This document shows, piece after piece, positions 26,271 through 35,169 of a stretch of 64,000 nucleotides of DNA; the stretch's first letter is position 1, and each line of letters opens with the position of its first letter. This stretch comes from Variovorax sp. PMC12 (GTDB lineage: Bacteria > Pseudomonadota > Gammaproteobacteria > Burkholderiales > Burkholderiaceae_C): positions 5,325,501 to 5,389,500 of the forward strand of contig NZ_CP027773.1 in the NCBI RefSeq assembly GCF_003019815.1. Direction: 5' to 3'. A program made the position numbers and the translations under genes. Below the pieces are notes generated by a model. It did no database searches and was not told the origin of the DNA. It saw only the letters and a program-made list of their open reading frames with translations.

Positions 26271-26540
26271 ATGAATCGTATGCAAGCAGTCAAGATGTAC
26301 ACCACCGCCGTTTGCCCCTACTGCACGCGTGCGAAGCAAATCCTCAAGTCCAAGGGCGTCGAGCAGATCGAGGAGATCCGCATCGACACCGACCCTCAGG
26401 CGCGCAACACCATGATGGAAATCACCCAGCGCCGCACGGTGCCGCAGATCTTCATCGGCGACACCCACGTGGGCGGCTGCGACGACCTGATGGCCCTCGA
26501 CAGCCGCGGCGGCCTCGTGCCACTGCTGCAGGGCGCCTGA
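26271..26540 (+). CDS. grxC: Glutaredoxin 3
   Basis: An 89-residue dithiol glutaredoxin. The active site is CPYC (VKMYTTAVCPYC), with TVPQIFIG (cis-Pro loop) and GGCDDL (glutathione-binding) also present. It reduces disulfides with glutathione. A second in-frame ATG at 26280 would give MQAVKMYT, closer to E. coli Grx3; the spacing to ribosome-site-like GAG favours 26271, but this is not certain. It is downstream of a rhodanese and upstream of secB. Confidence 0.93.
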   Translation: MNRMQAVKMYTTAVCPYCTRAKQILKSKGVEQIEEIRIDTDPQARNTMMEITQRRTVPQIFIGDTHVGGCDDLMALDSRGGLVPLLQGA

Positions 26541-26584
26541 AACAGAAAGCAACCGGCGTCGCGGGAGCGACCCGGGCGTCGGGC

Positions 26585-26590
26585 GATAAT
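26585..26590 (+). promoter_or_regulatory. -10-like box upstream of secB
   Basis: GATAAT lies 77 bp before the secB start in the 127-bp grxC-secB gap. No clear -35 box is seen, so this is a weak call. Its context (CGATAATCG) resembles that of the -10 box at 7548. Confidence 0.3.
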
Positions 26591-26667
26591 CGTTCGCCTA
26601 TTCATCTGCAGCCCGCTGCGGGAACCTCTCCCCGGCGGGCATTGTTTTGATCCTCGAAAGTTCAGCC

Positions 26668-27132
26668 ATGGCCGACCAGCAAGCCCAAGATCCCGTTTTC
26701 CAGATCCAGCGCGTCTACCTCAAGGATCTGTCGCTCGAACAACCCAATTCGCCCGCCATCCTGCTGGAGCAGGAACAGCCCACCGTCGACATCCAGCTTG
26801 GCGTGGACGCCCAGCCCGTGGCCGACGGCATCTTCGAAATCACCGTGTCGGCCACCGTGCAGACCAAGATCCAGGACAAGACCGTGTTCCTGGTCGAAGC
26901 CAAGCAAGCCGGCATCTTCGAGATCCGCAACCTGCCCGAAGAGCAGATGGGCGCCATCCTCGGCATCGCCTGCCCGCAGATCGTGTACCCCTACCTGCGC
27001 GGCAACGTGGCCGACGTGATCCAGCGCGGCGGCTTCCCGCCCGTGCACCTCGCCGAAATCAACTTCCAGGCGATGTACGAGCAGCAGCAGGCACAGGCCT
27101 CCGGCCAGGCCGCGCCCACGCTGGCACAGTAA
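26668..27132 (+). CDS. secB: Protein-export chaperone SecB
   Basis: A 154-residue acidic chaperone that keeps precursor proteins unfolded and hands them to SecA. It shows the SecB core: FQIQRVYLKDLSLEQPN, a PxVDIQL-type stretch, and the C-terminal segment VYPYLRGNVADVIQRGGFPPVHLAEINF. The start at 26668 (MADQQAQDP) is preferred over the upstream in-frame alternatives. gpsA follows after 24 bp, the same order as in enteric bacteria. Confidence 0.96.
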   Translation: MADQQAQDPVFQIQRVYLKDLSLEQPNSPAILLEQEQPTVDIQLGVDAQPVADGIFEITVSATVQTKIQDKTVFLVEAKQAGIFEIRNLPEEQMGAILGIACPQIVYPYLRGNVADVIQRGGFPPVHLAEINFQAMYEQQQAQASGQAAPTLAQ

Positions 27133-27156
27133 ACCGGCACGACGCCGCCAACGCCG

Positions 27157-28191
27157 ATGAAGATCTGCGTTCATGGCGCCGGTGCCTGGGGCACGGCGCT
27201 CGCCGTCAATGCGGCGGGCCGCCACGAGGTCACGCTCTGGGCCCGCGACGCGGCCCAGGCCGACGCCATTTCGAAGGCGCGGGAAAACACCCGCTACCTG
27301 CCCGGGCTGGCACTGCCGGCCTCGCTCGCCGTGCGCGCGGGCGACATCGGCCAGGCACGGGCCGGCGCCGACCTCGTCATCGTGGCCACGCCCATGGCCG
27401 CCCTGCGCGAACAGCTCAGCGCACTGCGCGGCACGACCGCGCCGGTGGCGTGGCTGTGCAAGGGCGTGGAGCCCGCGCTCGACACCTCTCCCGAATCCTT
27501 CGGCCTGTTCGCCCACGAGATATGGGCGCAGGTCGCACCCGACCTGGCCGCGGGCGTGCTCAGCGGCCCCAGCTTTGCGCAGGAGGTCGCCGAAGGGCGG
27601 CCGACCGCACTGGTGGCCGCCAGCCCCCATGCCGCCGTGCGCGATGCGCTCGTCGAGGCTTTCCACGGACCGGCGCTGCGCGTCTATGCCAACGAGGACA
27701 TCGTGGGCGTGGAAGTGGGCGGCGCCGTGAAGAACGTGCTGGCCATCGCCACCGGGCTTTGCGACGGCCTCGCGCTCGGGCTCAACGCCCGGGCGGCGCT
27801 CATCACGCGCGGCCTCGCCGAAATGACGCGCCTGGGCCTGGCGCTCGGCGCCCGTGCCGAGACCTTCATGGGGCTTTCGGGCCTGGGCGACCTGGTGCTG
27901 ACCGCCACCGGCGACCTGTCGCGCAACCGCAAGGTCGGCCTGCTGCTGGCCCAGGGCCGCACGCTGGCCCAGGCGGTCGATTCGCTGGGCCACGTGGCCG
28001 AGGGCGTGTACTGCGCCCGCACCGTGGTGCAGCGCGCGCGCGGCCTCGGCATCGAGATGCCCATCTCCGAGAGCGTGGTTGCGCTGCTCGATGGCCGCGT
28101 GGGTCCGCAGGACGCCGTCGCGGCGCTCACCGGCCGCGACCCGGTGCCGGAATCCGTGCCGCCCGCGCCGTCCCCCCGCCATTCCTCCTGA
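27157..28191 (+). CDS. gpsA: Glycerol-3-phosphate dehydrogenase (NAD(P)+)
   Basis: A 344-residue enzyme that makes sn-glycerol 3-phosphate from dihydroxyacetone phosphate for phospholipid synthesis. The Rossmann motif is GAGAWGTALA at residues 7-16. The catalytic lysine lies in GGAVKNVLAIA near residue 192. LSGPSFAQEVAEG and GLSGLGDLVLT are family segments. The C-terminal 15 residues are Pro/Ser-rich and not conserved. It sits between secB and nadC. Confidence 0.95.
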   Translation: MKICVHGAGAWGTALAVNAAGRHEVTLWARDAAQADAISKARENTRYLPGLALPASLAVRAGDIGQARAGADLVIVATPMAALREQLSALRGTTAPVAWLCKGVEPALDTSPESFGLFAHEIWAQVAPDLAAGVLSGPSFAQEVAEGRPTALVAASPHAAVRDALVEAFHGPALRVYANEDIVGVEVGGAVKNVLAIATGLCDGLALGLNARAALITRGLAEMTRLGLALGARAETFMGLSGLGDLVLTATGDLSRNRKVGLLLAQGRTLAQAVDSLGHVAEGVYCARTVVQRARGLGIEMPISESVVALLDGRVGPQDAVAALTGRDPVPESVPPAPSPRHSS

Positions 28192-28215
28192 AAAAGACTG
28201 AAGACAGAAAGAGCC

Positions 28216-29094
28216 ATGAGCCTTCGCTTTGATTTTTCAGCGTCGGCCGTGGCCGCGCTGGCCCGCTCCGATGCCGCTCGTGCGCTGCAGGAAGACGTCG
28301 CCGACGGCGACCTGACCGCGTCGCTGGTCGATCCCGCGCGTCGCGCCCGCGCCCGCGTGCTGGCGCGCGAATCGGCCGTGGTGTGCGGCGCCCCCTGGGT
28401 CGAGGCCACGCTGCGGCAGCTCGACCCCGATGTGCGCATCGAGTGGCGCTGCGCCGAAGGCGAGCGCTGCGCGGCCGACCAGGTCGTGCTCGAGATCGAA
28501 GGCGCCGCCCGCGCGCTGCTGACGGCCGAGCGCACCTCGCTCAACTTCCTGCAACTGCTGAGCGCTGTCGCCACCAAGACCGCCCTCTACGCCAACGCGG
28601 TGCGCGGCACGCGCACGCGCATCGTCGACACGCGCAAGACCATTCCGGGCCTGCGCCTGGCGCAGAAGTACGCGGTGCGCACCGGCGGCGGCCTGAACCA
28701 CCGCATCGGCCTGTACGACGCGGTGCTCATCAAGGAAAACCACATCGCCGCCGCCGGCGGCGTTGCCGCGGCGCTGCGTGCGGTCGCGCCGGTGGCGTCG
28801 CAGGCCGCTTTCGTCGAGGTCGAGGTCGAGACGCTGGCGCAGCTGCACGAGGCGCTGGAAGCCGGCGCGCGCATGGTGCTGCTCGACAACATGGACCTGC
28901 CCACGCTGCGCGAAGCCGTGCGCATCAACGACGCCGTGGGCGACGACCGCAAGGCAGTGCTGGAAATCTCGGGCGGCGTCACGCTCGACGGCCTGCGCGC
29001 CCTGGCCGAGACCGGCGTCGACCGCATTTCCGTCGGCGCACTGACCAAGGACGTGAAAGCCGTCGACTATTCGATGCGCTTCCAGGACAACTGA
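28216..29094 (+). CDS. nadC: Nicotinate-nucleotide pyrophosphorylase (carboxylating)
   Basis: A 292-residue quinolinate phosphoribosyltransferase, the last committed step of de novo NAD synthesis before NadD. The active-site strands RTRIVDTRKTIPGLR, RTGGGLNHRIGLYD and IKENHI are intact, and ISVGALTKDVKAVDYSM is the C-terminal phosphate-binding region. nadA follows after 11 bp, and nadB lies 3.3 kb away on the other strand, so all three pathway enzymes are close together. Confidence 0.96.
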   Translation: MSLRFDFSASAVAALARSDAARALQEDVADGDLTASLVDPARRARARVLARESAVVCGAPWVEATLRQLDPDVRIEWRCAEGERCAADQVVLEIEGAARALLTAERTSLNFLQLLSAVATKTALYANAVRGTRTRIVDTRKTIPGLRLAQKYAVRTGGGLNHRIGLYDAVLIKENHIAAAGGVAAALRAVAPVASQAAFVEVEVETLAQLHEALEAGARMVLLDNMDLPTLREAVRINDAVGDDRKAVLEISGGVTLDGLRALAETGVDRISVGALTKDVKAVDYSMRFQDN

Positions 29095-29105
29095 GCTTTC
29101 TTGCC

Positions 29106-30242
29106 ATGACGACCGCTTCCGTCATCGACGTCGACTACGAACAGCCCGCCGGATCGCAGGCGGGCTCCGCCTGCGACACCCGCCACGCCTGGGCCCGTGT
29201 GCCGCCCGAGCCCTCGCCCGACGAGCGCATCGCGCTGAAGGAGCGCATCCGCCGCCTGCTGCGCGAACATGACGGGGGAAGAGGCGCGGTGATGGTGTCG
29301 CACTTCTACGTGCACCCCGACCTGCAGGACCTGGCCGAGGAAACCGGCGGCATCGTGAGCGATTCGCTCGAGATGGCGCGCTTCGGCCGCGACCATGCCG
29401 CGCAGACGCTGGTGGTGTCTGGCGTGCGCTTCATGGGCGAGACCTCGAAGATCCTGTCGCCCGAAAAACGCGTGCTGATGCCCGACCTGGACGCGAACTG
29501 CTCGCTCGACCTGGGCTGCCCGGTGGAGCAGTTCAGCGCCTTCTGCGACCAGCACCCCGACCGCACCGTGGTGGTCTACGCCAACACCAGCGCGGCGGTG
29601 AAGGCGCGTGCCGACTGGCTCGTCACCTCCAGCTGCGCGCTCGACGTGGTGAACGCGCTGCACGCGGCGGGCCAGAAGATTCTCTGGGGCCCCGACCGTC
29701 ATCTGGGCGACTACATCCAGCGCCAGACCGGCGCGGACATGGTCAGCTGGAACGGCGCCTGCATCGTGCACGACGAGTTCAAGGCGCTGGAGCTCGAATT
29801 GCTCATGAAGGAGCATCCGAAGGCCAAGGTGCTGGTGCACCCCGAATCGCCCTCGGACGTGATCGCGCTGGCGGACGCGGTGGGCTCGACCTCCGCCATC
29901 CTGAACGCCGCCCAGCGCATGGATGCGAGCGAGTTCATCGTTGCCACCGACAGCGGCATGCTGCACAAGCTGCGCACGCTGAATCCGGGCAAGACCTTCA
30001 TCGAAGCACCCACGGCCGGCAACGGCGGCACCTGCAAGAGCTGCGCGCATTGCCCGTGGATGGCGATGAACGGGCTGGTGGAGCTGGCGAACGTGCTGGA
30101 AACCGGCGCGGGCGAGATCCATGTCGATCCGGCGCTGGGGCTACGGGCGCGGTTGCCGATCGATCGGATGCTGGCGTTCACGGCCGGGCTGAAGAACGGC
30201 CAGGCGCCCGGCAGCCTGATCGCCGGCATCGGCGCCGCCTGA
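29106..30242 (+). CDS. nadA: Quinolinate synthase NadA
   Basis: A 378-residue [4Fe-4S] enzyme that condenses iminoaspartate with dihydroxyacetone phosphate to give quinolinate. Likely cluster ligands are Cys132 (ANCSL), Cys219 (GACIVH) and one of Cys310, Cys313 or Cys316 in CKSCAHC. SHFYVHPD near residue 65, RFMGETSKIL near residue 108 and EAPTAGNGGTC are family segments. The N-terminal 30 residues are variable. It follows nadC closely; downstream is a palindromic repeat shared with convergent queD. Confidence 0.95.
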   Translation: MTTASVIDVDYEQPAGSQAGSACDTRHAWARVPPEPSPDERIALKERIRRLLREHDGGRGAVMVSHFYVHPDLQDLAEETGGIVSDSLEMARFGRDHAAQTLVVSGVRFMGETSKILSPEKRVLMPDLDANCSLDLGCPVEQFSAFCDQHPDRTVVVYANTSAAVKARADWLVTSSCALDVVNALHAAGQKILWGPDRHLGDYIQRQTGADMVSWNGACIVHDEFKALELELLMKEHPKAKVLVHPESPSDVIALADAVGSTSAILNAAQRMDASEFIVATDSGMLHKLRTLNPGKTFIEAPTAGNGGTCKSCAHCPWMAMNGLVELANVLETGAGEIHVDPALGLRARLPIDRMLAFTAGLKNGQAPGSLIAGIGAA

Positions 30243-30251
30243 CCCGTCTTG

Positions 30252-30354
30252 CTCCTTCCCCCTCTGGGGGAAGGTTGGGATGGGGGCAGGCAGAGCGTGC
30301 CCGGTGGTGGCGCCGCTTGCCCCCACCCCGGCCCTCCCCCGGAAGGGGAGGGAG
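30252..30354. repeat. Palindromic extragenic element (facing repeats) between nadA and queD
   Basis: Two 36-bp arms, 30252-30287 and 30319-30354, face each other; 29 of 36 positions are complementary and all seven differences are transitions. Each arm has its own hairpin: arm 1 pairs CCTTCCCCC with GGGGGAAGG across a 3-nt loop, and arm 2 pairs CCCTCCCC with GGGGAGGG across 5 nt. It fills the gap between convergent genes and probably belongs to a dispersed REP-like family that may also terminate transcription. Confidence 0.75.
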
Positions 30355-30364
30355 AAAGAAAAAG

Positions 30365-30727
30365 CTAGAAGTCCACGGTGCAGGAATCGCCCAGCGCTTC
30401 GCGCCATACCCGCACCCTTGACAGCGACGCCTTCAAATCCGGCAACGCCTCCGCAATGAACACGCAAAGGTTCTCCAGAGTCGGCGGGTGCAGCCCGGGT
30501 ACGTCGTCCAGCAGGTGATGGTCGAGCTGCTCGCGCACGTCTTCCAGGCGCCGGCGCAGCAGCCCCAGGTCGATCACCATGCCCGTCACCGGATCGCGCT
30601 CGCCGGCAAGCCACACCTCCGCGTGGTACGTATGGCCGTGGATACGGCGGCTGCCTTCGACTTCGATCTCCCGCTTCAGCGTGTGGGCGGCGTCGAAGAA
30701 AAAGCGTTGGCTGATGGTGAAGCGCAT
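30365..30727 (-). CDS. queD: 6-carboxy-5,6,7,8-tetrahydropterin synthase QueD
   Basis: A 120-residue homologue of QueD, which acts in the queuosine/preQ0 route on dihydroneopterin triphosphate. The zinc histidines are visible as AAHTL (His near residue 14) and IHGHTY (two His near residues 30-32), with DLGLLRR and DHHLLDD downstream. ATG at 30727 is the start; a TTG two codons upstream is possible. It follows queE by 39 bp. FolE, which supplies the substrate, is encoded at 11753. Confidence 0.93.
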   Translation of the reverse strand: MRFTISQRFFFDAAHTLKREIEVEGSRRIHGHTYHAEVWLAGERDPVTGMVIDLGLLRRRLEDVREQLDHHLLDDVPGLHPPTLENLCVFIAEALPDLKASLSRVRVWREALGDSCTVDF

Positions 30728-30766
30728 CGTCAAAAAAGAAACTCGGGAAAAAAAGAGGCGGCCGCT

Positions 30767-31405
30767 TCAGCGGATGCCGGTGATCTTGTGCGTCTGCACG
30801 CTGAGCCGCCACACGGGCTGCTTCATGCATTCGGCAATGCAGAGCTCGGTGTTCGCGACCCGGTCGGGGCCGTCCATCGGCTGCAGGAAACGGTGCGTGA
30901 ATTCGCCGGTGCGCGCCATCGTGTCGAGGTCGAACGCCGCCTGCGGCCACACCAGCTTCAGTTCCTGGCCGCGCTGCTGCACCCACGGCGCGCCGGCCTT
31001 GGGGCTGATGCACAGCCAGTCGATGCCTTCCGGCGCCTCGACCGTGCCGTTGCTTTCCACCGCGATGCGAAAGCGCCGCGCATGCAGCGCGTCGACCAGC
31101 GTTGCATCGACCTGCAGCAGCGGCTCGCCGCCGGTGAGCACCACCAGCCGGTGATCGGCGTCGCCGGCGGGCCATTGCGCGGCGATGGTGTCGGCCAGCA
31201 GGTCGGCGGTCTTGAACTTGCCGCCCAGCGTGCCGTCGGTGCCGACGAAATCGGTGTCGCAGAAGCGGCAGACGGCGGACGCCCGGTCTTCCTCGCGGCC
31301 GCTCCAGAGGTTGCAGCCGGCGAATCGGCAGAACACGGCTGGCATGCCGGCCTGGCCGCCTTCGCCCTGCAAGGTGTAGAAGATTTCCTTGACGCTGTAG
31401 CTCAT
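30767..31405 (-). CDS. queE: 7-carboxy-7-deazaguanine synthase QueE
   Basis: A 212-residue radical SAM enzyme that makes 7-carboxy-7-deazaguanine in queuosine synthesis. The cluster cysteines fit the QueE-type CX14CX2C spacing: Cys31, Cys46 and Cys49. IFYTLQGEG at the N-terminus and LTGGEPLLQ near residue 90 are family marks. ATG at 31405 overlaps the panC stop by four bases, so translation is coupled. It lies between panC and queD, a conserved betaproteobacterial order. Confidence 0.94.
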   Translation of the reverse strand: MSYSVKEIFYTLQGEGGQAGMPAVFCRFAGCNLWSGREEDRASAVCRFCDTDFVGTDGTLGGKFKTADLLADTIAAQWPAGDADHRLVVLTGGEPLLQVDATLVDALHARRFRIAVESNGTVEAPEGIDWLCISPKAGAPWVQQRGQELKLVWPQAAFDLDTMARTGEFTHRFLQPMDGPDRVANTELCIAECMKQPVWRLSVQTHKITGIR

Positions 31406-32244
31406 GGCGTTGCGAAAGCCTCGATCTCCAGGTTGTCGATCAGCCGCGTGCTGCCCAGGCGCGCCGCGGCCAGTGCCACGAGCGGTTCCCCGGCGGACGG
31501 CGCCTGCAGGTCGGAACGGCGCCGCAGCACAAGATAGTCCGGTTGCCAGCCGCGCTGCGCCAGCGACTGCATTGCCCGCGCTTCTATCGCGGCCAAATCG
31601 CGCTCGCCCTCGCGCACCGCCTCGGCCATGGCCCGCAGCACCTTCGACAGCTGCACGGCCTCCGCGCGCTCGTCCCTGCTCAGGTAGCCGTTGCGCGACG
31701 ACAGCGCCAGCCCGTCGTCGGCGCGGAAGGTCTCGCCGCCCACGATCTCGATAGGCAGCGCGAACTGCCGCACCATGTGGCGGATCATCATCAGCTGCTG
31801 GTAGTCCTTCTTGCCGAACACCGCCACGCGCGGCTGCACGCACTGGAAGAGCTTCATCACCACCGTGCACACGCCGACGAAGAAGCCGGGGCGGAAGTGC
31901 CCTTCGAGGATGTCGGCCAGCGCCGGGTCGGGGTGCACCTTGCAGGTCTGGGGCTCGGGGTACAGCACCTTCTCGGTGGGGGCGAACAGCACGTCGCAAC
32001 CGGCGGCGCGCAGCTTCTCGCAGTCGCTGTCCCAGGTGCGCGGGTAGGTGTCGAAGTCTTCGTGCGGCAGGAACTGCAGCCTGTTGACGAAGATGCTCGC
32101 GACCGTGGCGTCGCCCAGCGGCCTGGCCTGCTTCACCAGCGCGATGTGGCCGTCGTGCAGGTTGCCCATGGTGGGCACGAAGGCGGGGCGCTTGCTGGCG
32201 GACAGGCGGCCGCGCAGTTCTTCGATGGTGTTTGCTATGTACAT
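31402..32244 (-). CDS. panC: Pantothenate synthetase
   Basis: A 280-residue enzyme that joins pantoate and beta-alanine to pantothenate using ATP. The nucleotide motif is PTMGNLHDGHIAL near residue 25 (HxGH class). GKKDYQQL near residue 150 and SSRNGYL near residue 185 are family marks. Start MYIANTIEEL at 32244 is used; a longer upstream frame exists but is an unlikely start. Residues around 61 (NRLQFLPHEDFDTYPRT) show a small change from the common FNPTQF form. panB is not in the window. Confidence 0.92.
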   Translation of the reverse strand: MYIANTIEELRGRLSASKRPAFVPTMGNLHDGHIALVKQARPLGDATVASIFVNRLQFLPHEDFDTYPRTWDSDCEKLRAAGCDVLFAPTEKVLYPEPQTCKVHPDPALADILEGHFRPGFFVGVCTVVMKLFQCVQPRVAVFGKKDYQQLMMIRHMVRQFALPIEIVGGETFRADDGLALSSRNGYLSRDERAEAVQLSKVLRAMAEAVREGERDLAAIEARAMQSLAQRGWQPDYLVLRRRSDLQAPSAGEPLVALAAARLGSTRLIDNLEIEAFATP

Positions 32245-32400
32245 GGGGAGCGGTTCCTTTGTATTTGCCCGGTGTGCAGCGGGTCGTCGGCAGGCCGCCT
32301 CAGGGCGAGGCCGGCGGGGTGGTGTTCGACATGGTTGGGTTTCTCCCTGCGGGCGTCGGTGGCCGGGCATCCTTGAGTGAAGAAAACGAAGCGGGTGGGG

Positions 32401-33987
32401 CTAACGGTCGGCCGCAGGCGCCAGCACCGTGGGTGCGGCGCGCTCGGCGAGCGAGGGGTAGTCGCGGCTGAAATGCAGGCCACGGCTTTCGTGGCGGGCC
32501 TGCGCGGAGCGCACGATCAGCTCGGCCACCTGAACCAGGTTGCGCAGTTCGAGCAGATCGCGCGTGACGTGGAAGTTCGCATAGAACTCGTGGATCTCGG
32601 CCTGCAGCAGCGCGATGCGGTGGCTCGCGCGCTCCAGGCGCTTGTTGGTGCGCACGATGCCGACGTAGTCCCACATGAAGCGGCGCAGCTCGTCCCAGTT
32701 GTGCGAGATGACCACGACCTCGTCGGCGTCGGTGACGCGGCTGTCGTCCCAGGCCGGCAGTTCGGCGCGCTCGCGCACCGGTGCCGAGGCGATGGCACCG
32801 GCGGCCGCGCGCGCGAACACCATGCATTCGACCAGCGAGTTGCTGGCCAGCCGGTTGGCGCCGTGCAGGCCGGTGCAGGCGGTCTCGCCGATGGCATAGA
32901 GGCCCGGCACGTCGGTGCGCCCGCTCAGGTCGCCGAGCACGCCGCCGCAGGTGTAGTGCGCGGCCGGCACCACGGGAATGGGCTCGCGCGTGATGTCGAT
33001 GCCCAGCTCCGCGCAGCGCGCCAGGATGTTGGGGAAGTGCTCCTTCAGGAACGCGGCCGGCTGGTGCGAGATGTCGAGGTACACGCAGTCCAGGCCGTGC
33101 TTCTTCATCTCGAAGTCGATGGCGCGGGCCACGACGTCGCGCGGGGCAAGTTCGGCGCGTTCGTCGTGCCTGGGCATGAAGCGCATGCCGTCGGGCAATT
33201 TGAGCAGCCCGCCTTCGCCGCGCACCGCCTCGCTGATCAGGAAAGACTTGGCATGCGGGTGGTACAGGCAGGTCGGGTGGAACTGGATGAACTCCATGTT
33301 CGACACTCGGCAGCCCGCGCGCCAGGCGGCGGCGATGCCGTCGCCGGTGGCTGTGTCGGGGTTGGTGGTGTACAGGTACACCTTGCCCGCGCCGCCCGTC
33401 GCCAGGATGGTGTGCGGCGCGCTAAAGGCCAGCACCTCGTCGGTCTTGTCGTCGAGCGCGTACAGGCCCTGGCAGGCCGGGTCGGCGAGCCCGAGCTTGC
33501 GGCCGGTGATCAGGTCGACCAGCGTGTGGTGCTCGAACAGCGTGATGTTCGGCGTGCGGCGCACCCGCTCGATCAGCACCTGCTGCACCGCCGCGCCGGT
33601 GGCGTCGGTCACGTGCACGATGCGGCGCTGGCTGTGGCCGCCTTCGCGGGTCAGGTGCAGGCCGCCGTCTTCCTCTGAAAAGGGCACGCCCAGCTCACGC
33701 AGCCAGCCGATGGCCTGCGGCGCATGCTCGACCACGAAGCGCGTGGCCTCGGCATCGCACAGGCCGGCACCGGCCACCAGCGTGTCTTCCACGTGCGCGT
33801 CGAAGCTGTCGCCGGCCGCCAGCACCGCCGCGATGCCGCCCTGCGCCCAGGCGCTGGAGCCGTCGGCCAGCGCGCGCTTGGTCAGCACGGCCACGCGGTG
33901 CGTGGGCGCCAGGTGCAGCGCGGCCGAGAGGCCGGCCAGGCCGCTGCCGACGATGAGGACGTCGAAGTCGCGCACGGCGGAAGTCAC
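32401..33987 (-). CDS. nadB: L-aspartate oxidase
   Basis: A 528-residue flavoenzyme that oxidises aspartate to iminoaspartate, the first step of NAD synthesis, feeding NadA. The FAD motif is GSGLAGLSAALHLA near residue 12. FHPTCLYHP near residue 230, CGGVLGDLSGRTDVPGLYAIGE near residue 350 and NRLASNSLVECMVFARAAA near residue 378 are diagnostic. The C-terminal helical domain is complete. A 156-bp gap separates it from panC. The nearness of nadC and nadA suggests coordinated control, although on opposite strands. Confidence 0.95.
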   Translation of the reverse strand: MTSAVRDFDVLIVGSGLAGLSAALHLAPTHRVAVLTKRALADGSSAWAQGGIAAVLAAGDSFDAHVEDTLVAGAGLCDAEATRFVVEHAPQAIGWLRELGVPFSEEDGGLHLTREGGHSQRRIVHVTDATGAAVQQVLIERVRRTPNITLFEHHTLVDLITGRKLGLADPACQGLYALDDKTDEVLAFSAPHTILATGGAGKVYLYTTNPDTATGDGIAAAWRAGCRVSNMEFIQFHPTCLYHPHAKSFLISEAVRGEGGLLKLPDGMRFMPRHDERAELAPRDVVARAIDFEMKKHGLDCVYLDISHQPAAFLKEHFPNILARCAELGIDITREPIPVVPAAHYTCGGVLGDLSGRTDVPGLYAIGETACTGLHGANRLASNSLVECMVFARAAAGAIASAPVRERAELPAWDDSRVTDADEVVVISHNWDELRRFMWDYVGIVRTNKRLERASHRIALLQAEIHEFYANFHVTRDLLELRNLVQVAELIVRSAQARHESRGLHFSRDYPSLAERAAPTVLAPAADR

Positions 33988-34008
33988 TGGGTCGGAAGGC
34001 CGGTTGGG

Positions 34009-34845
34009 TCAGCTTGGCGAGTAGGCCAGCCTGACGTAGATGGGAGCGAAGGCTTCCGCCTGCGTGATGTCGATGAGCGTTTCCTTCGCGAGCTCCAGCA
34101 TCGCAATGAAGGTGACGATCAGCACCGGCGCACCGCGCGACACGTCGAACAGCTTCTCGAACTCCACGAAGCGCTGCCCCTGCAGATGGCGCAGCACGAT
34201 GCTCATGTGCTCGCGCACGTTGAGTTCCTCGCGCGAGATCTTGTGGTGCTGCACGAGCTTGGCGCGCTTCATGATGTCGGCCCAGGCGTCGCGCAGCTCG
34301 GCCACGTCGACGTCGGGGAAGCGCGGCTTCAGCGACTGCTCGATGTAGACCTGCCCCTTCCAGAAGTCGCGGCCGTAGGTCGGCATGGCGCTGATGGCGG
34401 CGGCCTGCAGCTTGGTCTGCTCGTATTCGAGCAGGCGGCGAACCAGTTCGGCGCGGGGGTCTTCGGCTTCCTCGCCGTCGGCCACCTTCTTGGGCGGCAG
34501 CAGCATGCGCGACTTGATCTCGATCAGCATCGCGGCCATCAGCAAATACTCGGCCGCGAGTTCGAGATTCGTCTGCCGGATCTCGTCGACATAGCTCAGG
34601 TATTGCCGCGTGAGCCCCGCCATCGGGATGTCGAGGATGTTGAAGTTCTGCTTGCGGATCAGGTAGAGCAGCAAGTCCAGCGGGCCTTCGAAGGCCTCGA
34701 GGAACACCTGCAGCGCCTCGGGCGGGATGTACAGGTCCTTCGGCATCGCGAACAGCGGCTCGCCATAGAGCCTCGCGAGCGCGACCTGGTCGACCACGTC
34801 GGGCATGGCGACCACCAGCGTGCCGTTGTCCTCGTCTCCGTTCAT
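34009..34845 (-). CDS. scpA: Segregation and condensation protein A
   Basis: A 278-residue kleisin subunit of the SMC-ScpAB condensin. ScpA features are GPLDLLLYLIRKQNFNIL near residue 55 and EYLLMAAMLIEIKSRMLLP near residue 99, with the C-terminal winged-helix part near residues 220-275. The N-terminal 30 residues are extra to the family core. It is transcribed with DUF3460 upstream (78-bp gap), and nadB lies 21 bp downstream. scpB is not in the window. Confidence 0.92.
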   Translation of the reverse strand: MNGDEDNGTLVVAMPDVVDQVALARLYGEPLFAMPKDLYIPPEALQVFLEAFEGPLDLLLYLIRKQNFNILDIPMAGLTRQYLSYVDEIRQTNLELAAEYLLMAAMLIEIKSRMLLPPKKVADGEEAEDPRAELVRRLLEYEQTKLQAAAISAMPTYGRDFWKGQVYIEQSLKPRFPDVDVAELRDAWADIMKRAKLVQHHKISREELNVREHMSIVLRHLQGQRFVEFEKLFDVSRGAPVLIVTFIAMLELAKETLIDITQAEAFAPIYVRLAYSPS

Positions 34846-34923
34846 CGGTCGAGCGCTATCATTTCAATAGCTTTCGGCGCAATGCTGGCGAGGGTTGGAT
34901 GCCAATTCGGCTTCACCGATGAA

Positions 34924-35130
34924 TTATTTGGGCTGGGTCTGGTAGACGTACGGCTGCATCGGGACGCGGGCTTCGCTGTACTCCTCGAGCAGGCTGCGGT
35001 CGAGGTGCTTGTCCCACAGCAGGGCGCGGCCGGCGCGCTGTTCGGCTTCCAGCGTTGGCTTCTTTTCCTTCATCTCCTCGATGAAGTTCGTGATCTCGGA
35101 AGAGTAGTGGGGGCGGCGGAAGATGGACAT
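34924..35130 (-). CDS. DUF3460 family small protein
   Basis: A 68-residue protein starting MSIFRRPHYSSE, with a helical, acidic middle (FIEEMKEKKPTLEAEQRAGRALLWDK) and ending VYQTQPK. This matches the DUF3460 family, found almost only in betaproteobacteria next to scpA. No function is known. The start at 35130 is chosen because the family begins here; upstream in-frame codons look non-coding. Confidence 0.88.
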   Translation of the reverse strand: MSIFRRPHYSSEITNFIEEMKEKKPTLEAEQRAGRALLWDKHLDRSLLEEYSEARVPMQPYVYQTQPK

Positions 35131-35169
35131 AGACTGGACCTTTATGGCGCGAATTTTACCGGGGACGGC

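Noticed and set aside
32299..32331. A 10-codon frame (MSNTTPPASP) before panC as a leader peptide
   Set aside because: No ribosome site, no attenuator-like structure and no runs of regulatory codons were seen.
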